A stretch of DNA of 64,000 nt, from positions 1-64,000 of the forward strand of contig JAHAFI010000007.1 of the NCBI GenBank assembly GCA_018374355.1, given 5' to 3'. This DNA is from Clostridiales bacterium. Its GTDB lineage: Bacteria; Bacillota; Clostridia; Lachnospirales; Lachnospiraceae. A program made the translations under genes and the position numbers. Of this stretch, positions 54,699 through 63,498 are shown one piece after another (the first letter of the stretch is position 1; each line of letters opens with the position of its first letter). The notes under the pieces were generated by a model, which was given only the letters and a program-made list of their open reading frames with translations, made no database searches and was not told the origin of the DNA.

Positions 54699-55410
54699 TG
54701 TCAGATCCTCCCTGTCCGGCTTCTGTCATCATGCGCTGATAAGCAGAACCATATTTTGAAAATGATGTTTTATATAAATGATGTTTCGTAAGTGTTTCAC
54801 TCATCCAGAGGGGAATCCCACCGGAAGTTTTAATTTCCATCAAAGTTTGGTCGTTCCCCAGCAGAGGAATTCCATAAATTTCGCTGCCGAGAGAAAAGTC
54901 CTTCCTGCGGTAAAGAATATTTTCGTCAAATGTTACCCTGAAGTCACTGCCGTCCAGAGCATAGTAAGCCTCCCTCTCGTAAGACAAAAATACTGCCGGA
55001 TGAAGATTTTCATAATACTCACGAAAATACTGGATTTCATCTCCTATTTGCGAATGTACCGGAAGTGATTCTCCTGTCCGAAAGCTTTCCATAACCTTCT
55101 GTTCCGGAAGCTGCAGCCGCCGTTTGTAAACAACGGATTTGTACTTTTTCTTAATCTCCACAAATACCGGATCTGTGGTACACACCGGTTTATAACTTCG
55201 AATGCGAAGTTTTTCTTTATACACAGGTTTTTCCAGTGAACGCCGGATCAGCCGGAATGTATCTGTATCAAAATAGATATTTCTTATGATCGTTCTTCCG
55301 TAATCATCCAGTTTCATATACGGTTTCATCGCAAGAAGAATCTGTTCTTTTTCCTGCCTGTTAAGCAGATATTTTAATTCGTACCGCTTAAACGTCATTT
55401 GATAAGCCAT
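54691..55410 (-). CDS. VTC-domain polyphosphate polymerase-like protein
   Basis: A 239-residue protein. The start at 55410 (MAYQMTFKRYELKYLLNRQE) has GGGAGG 6 nt upstream. It has the VTC tunnel-fold pattern: FKRYELKYL, RIRSYKP, FVEIKKKYKSVVYKRR with basic residues, and a late LMEIKTSGGIPLW with the metal-binding Glu. VTC4 makes polyphosphate from ATP in yeast; bacterial homologues beside DUF4956 are presumed to act similarly, but this is not shown here. Confidence 0.88.
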   Translation of the reverse strand: MAYQMTFKRYELKYLLNRQEKEQILLAMKPYMKLDDYGRTIIRNIYFDTDTFRLIRRSLEKPVYKEKLRIRSYKPVCTTDPVFVEIKKKYKSVVYKRRLQLPEQKVMESFRTGESLPVHSQIGDEIQYFREYYENLHPAVFLSYEREAYYALDGSDFRVTFDENILYRRKDFSLGSEIYGIPLLGNDQTLMEIKTSGGIPLWMSETLTKHHLYKTSFSKYGSAYQRMMTEAGQGGSDNV

Positions 55411-55723
55411 TGTATTCCTCCCATGCTTTTTGATTTTACATGCATACAATACTCTCTTAACCTTAATTGAACTTTAAAACTCTTCTATCGCAATGTTATT
55501 TTCTCCAATTTGTCTCTATGGAAACAGAATGCATGTGCAGTAAAAAAGCCTGTATCAAACATTACGTTTGTACAAGCCATGAAAGTCAAAAACCCCGCCG
55601 CAAGCAACGGGGCATCAAGTTTGTAACGCTGCAGAGCAGCGGGGTATTTGACCCTCGCAGCAGTCGCCAAATGGATGATATACAATCATATCCGCTTGGC
55701 TCGTTGCCTGCGGGAATAAAATA
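55411..55723. other. Intergenic region between VTC and two-component genes
   Basis: No gene. The part next to the histidine kinase is filled by a copy of the dispersed repeat (55583-55721). The part next to the VTC gene presumably holds the promoter of the VTC-DUF4956-lipoprotein unit, but no clear -35/-10 pair was found. Confidence 0.55.
55583..55721 (-). repeat. Dispersed intergenic repeat, copy 2
   Basis: Inverted relative to copy 1 (403-538) and ~85% identical, with one net 3-bp length difference. It starts 2 bp after the histidine kinase stop codon and contains the same GTCAAAAACCCCGC / GCGGGGT arms, so it probably terminates that operon. Confidence 0.75.
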
Positions 55724-56947
55724 TTATGTCGGAAAGATCACGGTAATCCGCAGCGATTTTTCGTCTTCTGTTTCTGCAATTATTTTTCCTCTATGGGAAT
55801 CCACTGTAGCTGCCGCAATGGATAATCCAAGACCATACCCTCCGGTCTGTGAATTTCTGGAAGTATCTGTGCGGTAAAAACGATCAAATAAATGAGAAAT
55901 CTGTTCTTTGGAAATATGCTCTGTTGTATTAAAAACAGACAGATAAATACGATTTTTCTTCTTTTCCAGAGTGACGGAAATCTGCCCTCTTTCATTGGTA
56001 TATTTTACGGCATTGTCAAGAAGAATCGTTATAAGCCCCCGGATTGCCTTTTCATCTCCGTTCATGGAAATCATCGGTGCAATGATGCCTGTCAGGCTTT
56101 TCTCCAGCACCTTTGCCGGAGCCTGAAATGTATGAAATACTTCTTCCACCATGTCGGATAATGGAAACTCTACTTTTACGTTTCGGTTCTGTCCTTCTTC
56201 CGCGCGTGAAAGCATTACTAAAGCATTGGTCAAATCTGCAAGTCTTTTCGTCTGTCCCTGGATGTCCTGCAGCCACTCATTTTCCCCAAAGTCCATCTCC
56301 AAAATCTCTGTATCGGCGTCAATAATCGTCAACGGTGTCTTCAATTCATGTCCTGCGTCTGTAATGAACCGCTTCTGTTTTTCATAGTTATCAGAAAACG
56401 GCTTCACAATACGGGCAGATAAATAAACCATTAAGGCGAAGACAGATAAAAGTCCTATGGTTGACACAGCAAATGTAGTAAACAAAAAGTTCTGAAAATC
56501 ATCCAATTGTCGTCTGCAATCCAAAAAAATAATCCGTACTTCCCCGTTATAAGAGCATCGCCAATACCGGTAAGCCTCCAAAAATCCTTTTTCCCTTTCT
56601 TTTTCCCATACTTCAGAAGCATATTCTATGGCTTCTTCTGTATCAATGGATACGGTCTTTGATGTATCCACTAAAATAATGCTTCCTTTCTCATCAAGCA
56701 GAACAGAAAAATATCTGGATTCATAAGGAATTTCCGGTGACATTCCCATCTGGTCGTTCTTTCTATTTCCATGAAACATTTTGGGAAAGGACCCCGCATT
56801 TTCCTCTAAAATTTCAAGGATTCTGTCAGCATCTCTCACGATTTTTCGATAGTTTAAAATACCGACCATTCCTCCAATGACAAAAAGAACAAGAAAAAGA
56901 GACGCCATAGAGGCAGCAATTAATTTGATCCTAAGTTTTTTTATCAT
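55724..56947 (-). CDS. Sensor histidine kinase
   Basis: A 407-residue kinase with two membrane helices (about 9-31 and 153-176) and a ~120-residue extracytoplasmic sensor between them. His200 lies in the H-box FITDAGHELKTPLTI. The N-box LLDNAVKYTN and the G-box GGYGLGLSIAAATV are intact. It overlaps the response regulator gene (ATGA). It lies upstream of the VTC/DUF4956/lipoprotein genes on the same strand but is separated from them by the repeat, so control of those genes is only a possibility. Confidence 0.94.
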   Translation of the reverse strand: MIKKLRIKLIAASMASLFLVLFVIGGMVGILNYRKIVRDADRILEILEENAGSFPKMFHGNRKNDQMGMSPEIPYESRYFSVLLDEKGSIILVDTSKTVSIDTEEAIEYASEVWEKEREKGFLEAYRYWRCSYNGEVRIIFLDCRRQLDDFQNFLFTTFAVSTIGLLSVFALMVYLSARIVKPFSDNYEKQKRFITDAGHELKTPLTIIDADTEILEMDFGENEWLQDIQGQTKRLADLTNALVMLSRAEEGQNRNVKVEFPLSDMVEEVFHTFQAPAKVLEKSLTGIIAPMISMNGDEKAIRGLITILLDNAVKYTNERGQISVTLEKKKNRIYLSVFNTTEHISKEQISHLFDRFYRTDTSRNSQTGGYGLGLSIAAATVDSHRGKIIAETEDEKSLRITVIFPT

Positions 56948-57618
56948 GCCAGATCCTCCATGGAATACCCTGCGTTTCTTGTTGCTTTAATCTGAATATC
57001 TGCATGGAGGGCAGCTAATTTTTTTCTCAGATAGGAAATATATACCCAAACCACATTGATCTCCGCTTCACTGTCATATCCCCATATTTTTTCCAGAAAG
57101 CGTTCAGATGAAATCAATTGCCGGGGATTGCACATCAAAAGTTCCAGCATCTGGAATTCTTTATTTGCCAGACGGAAGCTTCCTGCGGATGTGGAAAGTT
57201 CAAATGTGGCTCGGTCCAGCGTGACATTTCCCATGGTCAGCTTGGAGTTTGTCTGTGCTGTCTGCGTTCTTGTAATCGCCCGGATTCTTGCCAAAAGCTC
57301 CTTGGAATGAAAGGGTTTCGCCAGATAATCATTCGCTCCGGCATCCAGTCCCTCCACCTTATCGTCCACTTCTGACTTAGCTGTTAATAGCAGGATCGGA
57401 ATCAGGTTTCCCTTCTTTCGGACTTTTCTTAATACCGTAAGTCCGTCTGCTTTGGGCATCATGATATCCAAAATCACCGCATCATAATTATCCATTTCCA
57501 GATAATCCAATGCACTTTGACCATCATAGACTGCATCCACAGAGTAGTTATTTCTCTCCAGAATTGCTACCAGTGCTTTCGATAATGCTTTTTCATCTTC
57601 TGCCAGTAATAACCGCAT
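56944..57618 (-). CDS. OmpR-family response regulator
   Basis: A 224-residue regulator. The receiver has Glu7-Asp8 (AEDE), phospho-acceptor Asp51 in VILDIMMPKADG, and LAKPFHSKELLARI. The C-terminal winged helix ends YISYLRKKLAALHADIQIKA. Its stop overlaps the kinase start, so both are made from one transcript. A candidate -10 TATACT lies at 57728-57733 with a weak -35 18 bp upstream. Confidence 0.95.
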   Translation of the reverse strand: MRLLLAEDEKALSKALVAILERNNYSVDAVYDGQSALDYLEMDNYDAVILDIMMPKADGLTVLRKVRKKGNLIPILLLTAKSEVDDKVEGLDAGANDYLAKPFHSKELLARIRAITRTQTAQTNSKLTMGNVTLDRATFELSTSAGSFRLANKEFQMLELLMCNPRQLISSERFLEKIWGYDSEAEINVVWVYISYLRKKLAALHADIQIKATRNAGYSMEDLA

Positions 57619-57831
57619 TGCGTGTTCCTCCTCATTTAACTTTCACGACAATCCTAAATCGATCCGCTTCTCTATAAGAATAGCTGCATGACCTTAACCA
57701 TACTTAAAAATACTGTTGATATGGCATAGTATATATTAATAAAAACATATTTTCCAGTTTTTTCTACCAGCATGGCAACGGATCTTCTGCAATGAGGGTT
57801 TTGCGCTCTTTTTTATTATGGCGAAACAAAA

Positions 57832-57872
57832 AAACTCTATGCGAAAGATTTCATGATCATCGCATAGAGTTT
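57832..57872 (-). terminator. infA operon terminator
   Basis: A perfect 13-bp stem AAACTCTATGCGA / TCGCATAGAGTTT, followed on the minus strand by GTTTTTTTG. It lies 12 bp after the infA stop codon and shows that the spc-infA transcript ends here and does not continue to rpmJ. Confidence 0.9.
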
Positions 57873-57883
57873 CCTGATTTTTC

Positions 57884-58102
57884 TTATTTATCACGCCAAA
57901 TGATTCTTCCCTTTGTCAGATCATATGGGGATAATTCCATGGTTACTTTATCTCCCGGCAAAATACGAATGAAATTCATCCGCAGCTTTCCGCTGATATG
58001 TGCCAGTACCACATGCTTATTTTCCAGCTCTACCTTGAACATTGCGTTCGGCAATTTCTCAAGGACAGTGCCTTCAACTTCAATAACATCTGCCTTAGAC
58101 AT
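57884..58102 (-). CDS. infA: Translation initiation factor IF-1
   Basis: A 72-residue OB-fold factor that binds the ribosomal A site during initiation. The sequence MSKADVIEVEGTVLEKLPNA through RGRIIWRDK-type end (KGRIIWRDK) is canonical. GGAGGTAGGAG precedes the ATG. It is the last gene of the spc transcript in this genome. Confidence 0.98.
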   Translation of the reverse strand: MSKADVIEVEGTVLEKLPNAMFKVELENKHVVLAHISGKLRMNFIRILPGDKVTMELSPYDLTKGRIIWRDK

Positions 58103-58117
58103 CTCCTACCTCCTGTG

Positions 58118-58384
58118 TTATATACTGCCGTATTCTCTTCTTGCTCTGATGACATCGCTGTTTTGGATGGTCTTTCCCTCTGTAAGGAGGTTCTGAATCC
58201 ATTCCGGAATCCGATGATCTATCTGTACGTGTTTCTTTTTCTTTTTCTTAGGACGATCTAGCGTGCGGTGTTCACCGTCCACCAGATACACGTACTCCGA
58301 ATCTTCTGAGAAAACCAGATAGATTTTCCCCTTGTCATGACCGGCAAGGGATTTTGCCATCATGCCGATACCATATCCTTCCAT
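58118..58384 (-). CDS. KOW-domain RNA-binding protein
   Basis: An 88-residue basic protein, related to L14e/KOW proteins that sit between map and infA in many Clostridia. The KOW-like beta part (AKSLAGHDKGKIYLVFSEDS, EYVYLVDG) is followed by a lysine-rich RPKKKKKKHVQ stretch. The first ATG has GAGGTGA upstream; a later ATG at residue 8 is possible. A ribosome-associated role is presumed from context. Confidence 0.88.
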   Translation of the reverse strand: MEGYGIGMMAKSLAGHDKGKIYLVFSEDSEYVYLVDGEHRTLDRPKKKKKKHVQIDHRIPEWIQNLLTEGKTIQNSDVIRARREYGSI

Positions 58385-58388
58385 TCCG

Positions 58389-59150
58389 TCACCTCTGCTT
58401 TGTCAGTGTGAGAATTTCGGGTTCGCCGTCCGTAATCAATACTGTGTTTTCATAATGTGCAGACAACGATTCATCTTCTGTCACTACTGTCCAGTCATCG
58501 TCCATCCAGCATACATCCGGCCGTCCCATGTTGATCATAGGTTCAATAGCCAGCGTCATACCCGGAACAAGACGGATTCCTCTTCGTCTCTGGGCGAAAT
58601 TCGGAATCTGTGGATCTTCGTGCAGGCTGGTTCCAATCCCGTGGCCTACCAGATCTCTGACTACACCGTAGCCGAAGCTTTCCGCATAAGCGCCGATGGC
58701 CGCAGAGATTTCATACAGATGATGACCTGCCTTTGCATATTTGATTCCTTCAAAGAAACATTGGCGGGTTACTTCCACCAGTTTCTTTGCTTCCTGACTG
58801 ATTTCCCCTACCGCGTGGGTACGGGCAGCATCAGAATGGTAACCCTGATAGATGAGTCCGGCATCCAAGCTGACAATGTCTCCCTCCTGAAGAATATGCT
58901 TCTTGTTGGGAATTCCATGTACCACTTCGTCATTGACCGATACACAGATGGATGCGGGATATCCGTTGTAATGAAGGAAATTGGGGGTGCATCCGAAGCT
59001 GCGGATGATTTCCTCTCCCAAACGATCGATTTCCCATGTGGAAATCCCGGGCCTGATCGCAGCTGCAAGTTCATCGTGAACTTTCTCCAGCAGACGGCCC
59101 GCTTCCCTCATCAATTCAATTTCCTTAGCAGTCTTTATTGATACAGACAT
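58389..59150 (-). CDS. map: Methionine aminopeptidase type I
   Basis: A 253-residue metalloenzyme that removes N-terminal Met. Metal ligands appear in VSLDAGLIYQGYHSDAARTH (two Asp), GHGIGTSLHEDP (His), and MTLAIEPM and a late TVVTEDESLSAHYENT (Glu). It starts 4 bp after adk, in the usual adk-map order. Confidence 0.97.
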   Translation of the reverse strand: MSVSIKTAKEIELMREAGRLLEKVHDELAAAIRPGISTWEIDRLGEEIIRSFGCTPNFLHYNGYPASICVSVNDEVVHGIPNKKHILQEGDIVSLDAGLIYQGYHSDAARTHAVGEISQEAKKLVEVTRQCFFEGIKYAKAGHHLYEISAAIGAYAESFGYGVVRDLVGHGIGTSLHEDPQIPNFAQRRRGIRLVPGMTLAIEPMINMGRPDVCWMDDDWTVVTEDESLSAHYENTVLITDGEPEILTLTKQR

Positions 59151-59154
59151 GTTT

Positions 59155-59799
59155 TTACGCTCCTAAGATTTTGGTGATTGCCGTGAACACATCTTCCAGA
59201 TTCTGTGTTCCGTCAACCTCTACCAGTACGCCTTCGCTGCCGTAGAAGTCGATCAGCGGCTGTGTTTGTTCATGATATACATCCAGACGTTTTTTAACGG
59301 TTTCCGGTTTGTCATCGTCACGCAGTACCAGTTTTGCTCCGCACACATCGCAGACATCCTCTGTCTTAGGTGCGTTGTAAACTACGTGGTAAGTGCATCC
59401 GCATGCCAGACAAGCACGGCGTCCGCCCATACGGTTGATGATGTTTTCATCCGGAACTTCTACGTTGATTGCATAGTCAATCGTTGTTCCCATTTTTCCC
59501 AAAGCTGCTTTTAATGCTTCAGCCTGCGGAATGGTTCTTGGGAAGCCATCCAGTACGTATCCGTTTGCACAGTCATCCTGAGCAATACGGTCCACGACCA
59601 GATCACAAGTCAGTTCATCCGGAACCAGAAGTCCCTGATCCATATAACTTTTTGCTTTGTTTCCCAGTTCTGTTCCGTTCTTAATGTTCGCACGGAAAAT
59701 ATCTCCTGTAGAGATGTGCGGAATACCATATTTTTCCGCGATTTTCTTTGCCTGTGTACCTTTTCCTGCACCAGGCGCTCCCAGCATAATCAGTTTCAT
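59155..59799 (-). CDS. adk: Adenylate kinase
   Basis: A 214-residue enzyme that interconverts ATP, ADP and AMP. The P-loop GAPGAGKGTQ is at 7-16. The lid carries four cysteines (CLACGC and CDVCG), the structural zinc form typical of Gram-positives. The nucleotide segment DGFPRTIPQA is present. A hairpin lies just upstream of its ribosome site. Confidence 0.98.
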   Translation of the reverse strand: MKLIMLGAPGAGKGTQAKKIAEKYGIPHISTGDIFRANIKNGTELGNKAKSYMDQGLLVPDELTCDLVVDRIAQDDCANGYVLDGFPRTIPQAEALKAALGKMGTTIDYAINVEVPDENIINRMGGRRACLACGCTYHVVYNAPKTEDVCDVCGAKLVLRDDDKPETVKKRLDVYHEQTQPLIDFYGSEGVLVEVDGTQNLEDVFTAITKILGA

Positions 59800-59827
59800 A
59801 GTACCCTCTCCTTTTCTATATGGTCTT

Positions 59828-59911
59828 GATGATATAACGAATTGCTACGCAATTCTGACCCTGATATCATCATATAGCACTTTAAGGCTGTGGCGAAAAC
59901 GCCACAACCTT
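59828..59911 (-). promoter_or_regulatory. Two hairpins between secY and adk
   Basis: First, right after the secY stop, is a perfect AAGG-x-TGTGGCG / CGCCACA-x-CCTT stem (59884-59911). Second, just before the adk ribosome site, is a nested GATGATAT/ATATCATC stem with an inner AATTGC/GCAATT (59828-59871). They may act as an attenuator or processing site that uncouples adk-map-infA from secY. Confidence 0.5.
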
Positions 59912-61228
59912 TTAGTCATTTAAAAAACCTTTGTAGTTTCTTACCAGCATCATGGATTCGATCTGTTTCAATGTTTCCAGAATAACACCAACGATAATGA
60001 TGATGGATGTTCCTCCGAAGGAAACATTTGCACCGAATACTCCATTGAAGAAAAATGGAATGATCGCTACGATGGTAAGTCCTGCAGCGCCTATGAAGAT
60101 AATATAGTTCAGCATCTTTGTCAGATAATCTGCGGTCGGTTTGCCCGGACGGATACCCGGAATGAAACCACCCTGCTTTTTCATATTATCGGATACTTCC
60201 AACGGATTGAAAGTAATGGATGTATAGAAATAAGCAAAAAAGATTACCATAGCAATATAGAACAACAGGCCGATGGAATACCATGGCTGCTGCGGATTGA
60301 ACCAGTTGTTACTGTTCATACCTGCCATAATCTTGCTTCCCCATCCGGTTCCACCTGTTTTTCCCATGAATGTCGCAATGATACTCGGGATTGACATGAT
60401 GGAGGATGCGAAAATTACAGGAATTACGCCGGCTGTATTTACTTTTAAAGGAATATGGCTGGACTGTCCGCCCATCATTTTTCTGCCCTGCATTTTTTTT
60501 GAATACTGAACAGGAATTCTTCTCTCTGCTCCATTAAGGATCAGTACCAGCACTACAACTGCTACGATTACAGCAACGATAATAACTCCGGCCAGAATGC
60601 CTTTCGCTATGATCTTGCCCTTAATAAAGCTTTCGTACAGTGTCACCATATCACTCGGAATACTGGATACGATATTGATTAAAAGAATAATAGAAATACC
60701 GTTTCCGATACCCTTTTCATTAATCTGCTCACCAACCCACATCAGGAATGCAGATCCTGCAGTTAATGCAGCTACAACCACTATTATTTTAGCAAAATTA
60801 TTGTCCGGAATCAATCCTCTATTGCCAAAGCCGATAGCCATGGCTGTGGATTCAAACAGGGCCAGTCCGATTGTTACATAACGGGTAATTGCAGCAATTT
60901 TCTTTCTTCCGTCTTCCCCATCCTTCTGCATTTCTTCCAGCTTCGGAATCGCAATGGTCAGAAGCTGCATGATAATGGAAGATGTGATGTACGGTGTAAT
61001 GCTCAATGCGAAGATAGACATCTGTGCAAATGAACCGCCTGTGAACGCGTCCAAGAAGTTGAATGCATCACCGCTCTGGCTTGCAAACCAATCCTGAAAA
61101 TATGTTCTGTCTACACCGGGTACCGGCAGCTGTGAGCCAATTCTCACAACTACCAGCATCATTAGCACATATAAGATCCTATGTCTGACGTCTTTCACTT
61201 TAAACGCATTTTGAAGAGTCTTTAACAT
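59912..61228 (-). CDS. secY: Preprotein translocase subunit SecY
   Basis: A 438-residue channel protein with ten membrane helices. Plug and lateral-gate helices are recognisable, including RILYVLMMLVVVRIGSQLPV and PYITSSIIMQLLTIAIPKLE, and the cytoplasmic loop with RRIPVQYSKK. It lies between rplO and adk in the conserved spc order. Confidence 0.98.
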   Translation of the reverse strand: MLKTLQNAFKVKDVRHRILYVLMMLVVVRIGSQLPVPGVDRTYFQDWFASQSGDAFNFLDAFTGGSFAQMSIFALSITPYITSSIIMQLLTIAIPKLEEMQKDGEDGRKKIAAITRYVTIGLALFESTAMAIGFGNRGLIPDNNFAKIIVVVAALTAGSAFLMWVGEQINEKGIGNGISIILLINIVSSIPSDMVTLYESFIKGKIIAKGILAGVIIVAVIVAVVVLVLILNGAERRIPVQYSKKMQGRKMMGGQSSHIPLKVNTAGVIPVIFASSIMSIPSIIATFMGKTGGTGWGSKIMAGMNSNNWFNPQQPWYSIGLLFYIAMVIFFAYFYTSITFNPLEVSDNMKKQGGFIPGIRPGKPTADYLTKMLNYIIFIGAAGLTIVAIIPFFFNGVFGANVSFGGTSIIIIVGVILETLKQIESMMLVRNYKGFLND

Positions 61229-61239
61229 GAGATCACCTC

Positions 61240-61674
61240 TTACGCTACTGTTCCACCTGCTGCTTCAATTTTCGCTTTAGCACCTTCGCTTACAGCGGTA
61301 ACTCTTACAGTAAGTTTCTTTGTCAGTTCACCGTTACCCAGAATTTTAACGCCGTCTTTCGGATTGGAAACCAGTCCGCTCTCTACCAGAACTGCGATAG
61401 TAACTTCTGTACCATCTTCAAATCTGTTCAGAGCATCTACATTGATACCAACGATTTCTTTGGTATTTCTGTTCTTGAATCCTCTCTTGGGAAGTCTTCT
61501 GTATAAAGGCATCTGTCCACCTTCAAAACCCGGTCTTGGAGCTCCGGAACGAGCTTTCTGACCTTTATGTCCTTTACCAGCTGTCTTACCATTTCCTGAA
61601 CCGTGTCCACGGCCTCTGCGGAAATCGTCACTCTGTCTGGAACCTTCAGCAGGTCTTAAATTAGATAAATCCAT
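61240..61674 (-). CDS. rplO: Ribosomal protein L15 (uL15)
   Basis: A 144-residue large-subunit protein. The Gly/Lys-rich N terminus (RGRGHGSGNGKTAGKGHKGQ) and the C-terminal KAKIEAAGGTV motif are typical. It lies 11 bp upstream of secY. Confidence 0.98.
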   Translation of the reverse strand: MDLSNLRPAEGSRQSDDFRRGRGHGSGNGKTAGKGHKGQKARSGAPRPGFEGGQMPLYRRLPKRGFKNRNTKEIVGINVDALNRFEDGTEVTIAVLVESGLVSNPKDGVKILGNGELTKKLTVRVTAVSEGAKAKIEAAGGTVA

Positions 61675-61697
61675 TGTGGCACCTCCTTCTATCCTAA

Positions 61698-61871
61698 TTA
61701 CGCTTCTTCAACTTTTACTAAATGCTGTACCTGTTTGATCATCCCTCTTGTTGCTGCGTTATCCGGCAGTTCAACAGTTTTGTGCATTTTAGTCAGTCCC
61801 AAAGCTTCAACAGTTCTTTTGTGTTTTGGAACCGCACCGATTGTAGATTTTACTAAAGTAATTTTTAACAT
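61698..61871 (-). CDS. rpmD: Ribosomal protein L30 (uL30)
   Basis: A 57-residue protein, MLKITLVKSTIGAVPKHKRT and onward, with the canonical TVEALGL and NAATRGMIKQV segments. AGGAGG lies upstream. It sits between rpsE and rplO as expected. Confidence 0.97.
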   Translation of the reverse strand: MLKITLVKSTIGAVPKHKRTVEALGLTKMHKTVELPDNAATRGMIKQVQHLVKVEEA

Positions 61872-61885
61872 TCTTCCAGTCCTCC

Positions 61886-62395
61886 TTAAGCAAAGATTTC
61901 TTCAACGGATTTTCCGCGAAGTCTAGCTACTTCTTCTGGAGTCTTTAACTGGCTTAAACCTTCGATTGTAGCAAGTACAACGTTCTGTTTATTTCTGGAA
62001 CCCATACATTTTGTACGGATGTTTTTGATACCTGCTAATTCAATTACGGCACGAGCCGGACCACCAGCGATAACACCAGTACCTTCCGGAGCTCTCTTCA
62101 GCAGCATTTCTGCGCTTCCGAATTTACCGGTATAATCATGTGTGATACTGTTGTTTTCATCTCTTGCTACTGTAATTAATTTTTTCATAGCATCTTCTTT
62201 TCCTTTGCGGATCGCTTCCGGAATTTCAGTTGCTTTTCCCAGTCCTGCACCAACATGTCCGTTGCCGTCTCCAACAACTACTAAAGCTGTGAAACGCATG
62301 TTACGTCCACCTTTAACTACTTTAGTTACACGTTTGATTGAGACTACTTTTTCTTCTAATTCTAACTGACCAGCGTCAATGATTGAATGTCTCAT
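61886..62395 (-). CDS. rpsE: Ribosomal protein S5 (uS5)
   Basis: A 169-residue small-subunit protein. The double-stranded-RNA-binding S5 motif VVKGGRNMRFTALVVVGDGN and the C-terminal TGVIAGGPARAVIELAGI are canonical. Residues around VKGGR are where spectinomycin resistance mutations occur; the sequence here looks wild-type. Confidence 0.98.
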   Translation of the reverse strand: MRHSIIDAGQLELEEKVVSIKRVTKVVKGGRNMRFTALVVVGDGNGHVGAGLGKATEIPEAIRKGKEDAMKKLITVARDENNSITHDYTGKFGSAEMLLKRAPEGTGVIAGGPARAVIELAGIKNIRTKCMGSRNKQNVVLATIEGLSQLKTPEEVARLRGKSVEEIFA

Positions 62396-62416
62396 GTGAT
62401 TTCGCTCCTCCCTTTC

Positions 62417-62785
62417 CTAGAATTCCAAACCAGCTTCTCTGGCTGCATCAGCTAATGCTTTCACTTTACCGTGGTACACGAATCCTCCTCTGTCGAATAC
62501 AACAGATGTGATTCCTGCTTCAACTGCTTTCTTACCGATTACAGTTCCCAGATATGCAGCAGCTTCAACTGTGTTGGTGTGTTCCAGTTCTGCTTTTACG
62601 TCTTTCTGAAGAGTAGAAGCGGATACTAATGTTTTTCCAACTGTATCATCAATGATCTGTGCGTACATATGGTTATTACTTCTGAAAACTGCCAAACGAG
62701 GTCTTTCAGTTGTTCCAACGATATGATGACGCATTCTTTTATGCTTTTTAACGCGGACATCCGCTCTGGATACTTTATTAATCAT
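62417..62785 (-). CDS. rplR: Ribosomal protein L18 (uL18)
   Basis: A 122-residue 5S rRNA-binding protein. The ATG at 62785 (MINKVSRADVRVKKHKRMRH) has AAGGAGAG upstream; a GTG two codons earlier is rejected. The C-terminal VVFDRGGFVYHGKVKALADA is typical. Confidence 0.97.
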   Translation of the reverse strand: MINKVSRADVRVKKHKRMRHHIVGTTERPRLAVFRSNNHMYAQIIDDTVGKTLVSASTLQKDVKAELEHTNTVEAAAYLGTVIGKKAVEAGITSVVFDRGGFVYHGKVKALADAAREAGLEF

Positions 62786-62802
62786 TTTCACACTCTCCTT
62801 AT

Positions 62803-63342
62803 TTATTTCTTACCAGTTTTACCAACTTTACGTCTGATAACTTCATCAGCATATTTGATACCTTTACCTTTGTAAGGTTCCGGTTTTCTCTTTTCTCTGA
62901 TTTCAGCAGCGTACTGGCCAACATTTTCTTTGTTGATACCTTTTACGGTGATCTTGTTGCCTTCTACGATTGTTTCCAATCCTTCCGGATCTTCCATTTC
63001 AACCGGGTGAGAATATCCTAAGGAAAGAACTAATTTCTTGCCCTGTTTTGCAGCTTTGTAACCAACACCGTTTACTTCCAGAACTTTCTGGTATCCTTCG
63101 TTAACACCGGTTACCATGTTCTGAATCAGTGTTCTTGTTAAACCGTGCAGAGCTTTCATTCTCTTTAAATCATTTGGTCTTGTTACTACAACGTGGCCAT
63201 CTTCAACTTTGATGTCCATCTCTACTGCTAAGTCTCTTTCCAGAGTTCCTTTAGCGCCTTTTACAACAACGTGGTTATTCTCGTTTACATCAACTGTAAC
63301 ACCAGCCGGAATAACTACTGGCAGTCTTCCAATACGTGACAT
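62803..63342 (-). CDS. rplF: Ribosomal protein L6 (uL6)
   Basis: A 179-residue large-subunit protein near the sarcin-ricin loop. MSRIGRLPVVIPAGVTVDVN and the C-terminal RKPEPYKGKGIKYADEVIRR are canonical. It starts 156 bp after rpsH, a longer gap than usual. Confidence 0.98.
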   Translation of the reverse strand: MSRIGRLPVVIPAGVTVDVNENNHVVVKGAKGTLERDLAVEMDIKVEDGHVVVTRPNDLKRMKALHGLTRTLIQNMVTGVNEGYQKVLEVNGVGYKAAKQGKKLVLSLGYSHPVEMEDPEGLETIVEGNKITVKGINKENVGQYAAEIREKRKPEPYKGKGIKYADEVIRRKVGKTGKK

Positions 63343-63498
63343 ACCATTACCTCCTAACTTAGATTTTCGGAGAAGATCTTTTGTCCCCTCTGTTTTCAGT
63401 TTCTTTCATATTAAAGTTCTGCTCCCTTCGGTCGCAGAACGGCTTTCATACTAAGCTCATCCTTCGCCTGCGGCTCGTATTCACTAAGTATTCAATGC
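63343..63498 (-). other. 156-bp rpsH-rplF spacer with hairpin
   Basis: A perfect 7-bp stem GTTCTGC / GCAGAAC (63416-63440) with an 11-nt loop lies mid-spacer. These genes are usually almost contiguous, so the spacer may hold an internal control element. Confidence 0.5.

Noticed and set aside
55467..55877. Plus-strand open frame across the second dispersed repeat
   Set aside because: It overlaps the histidine kinase coding region and follows the repeat sequence, with no coding signal of its own.
25523..57883. The 32-kb block as an integrative element or prophage
   Set aside because: No integrase, relaxase, phage structural gene or flanking direct repeat was seen.
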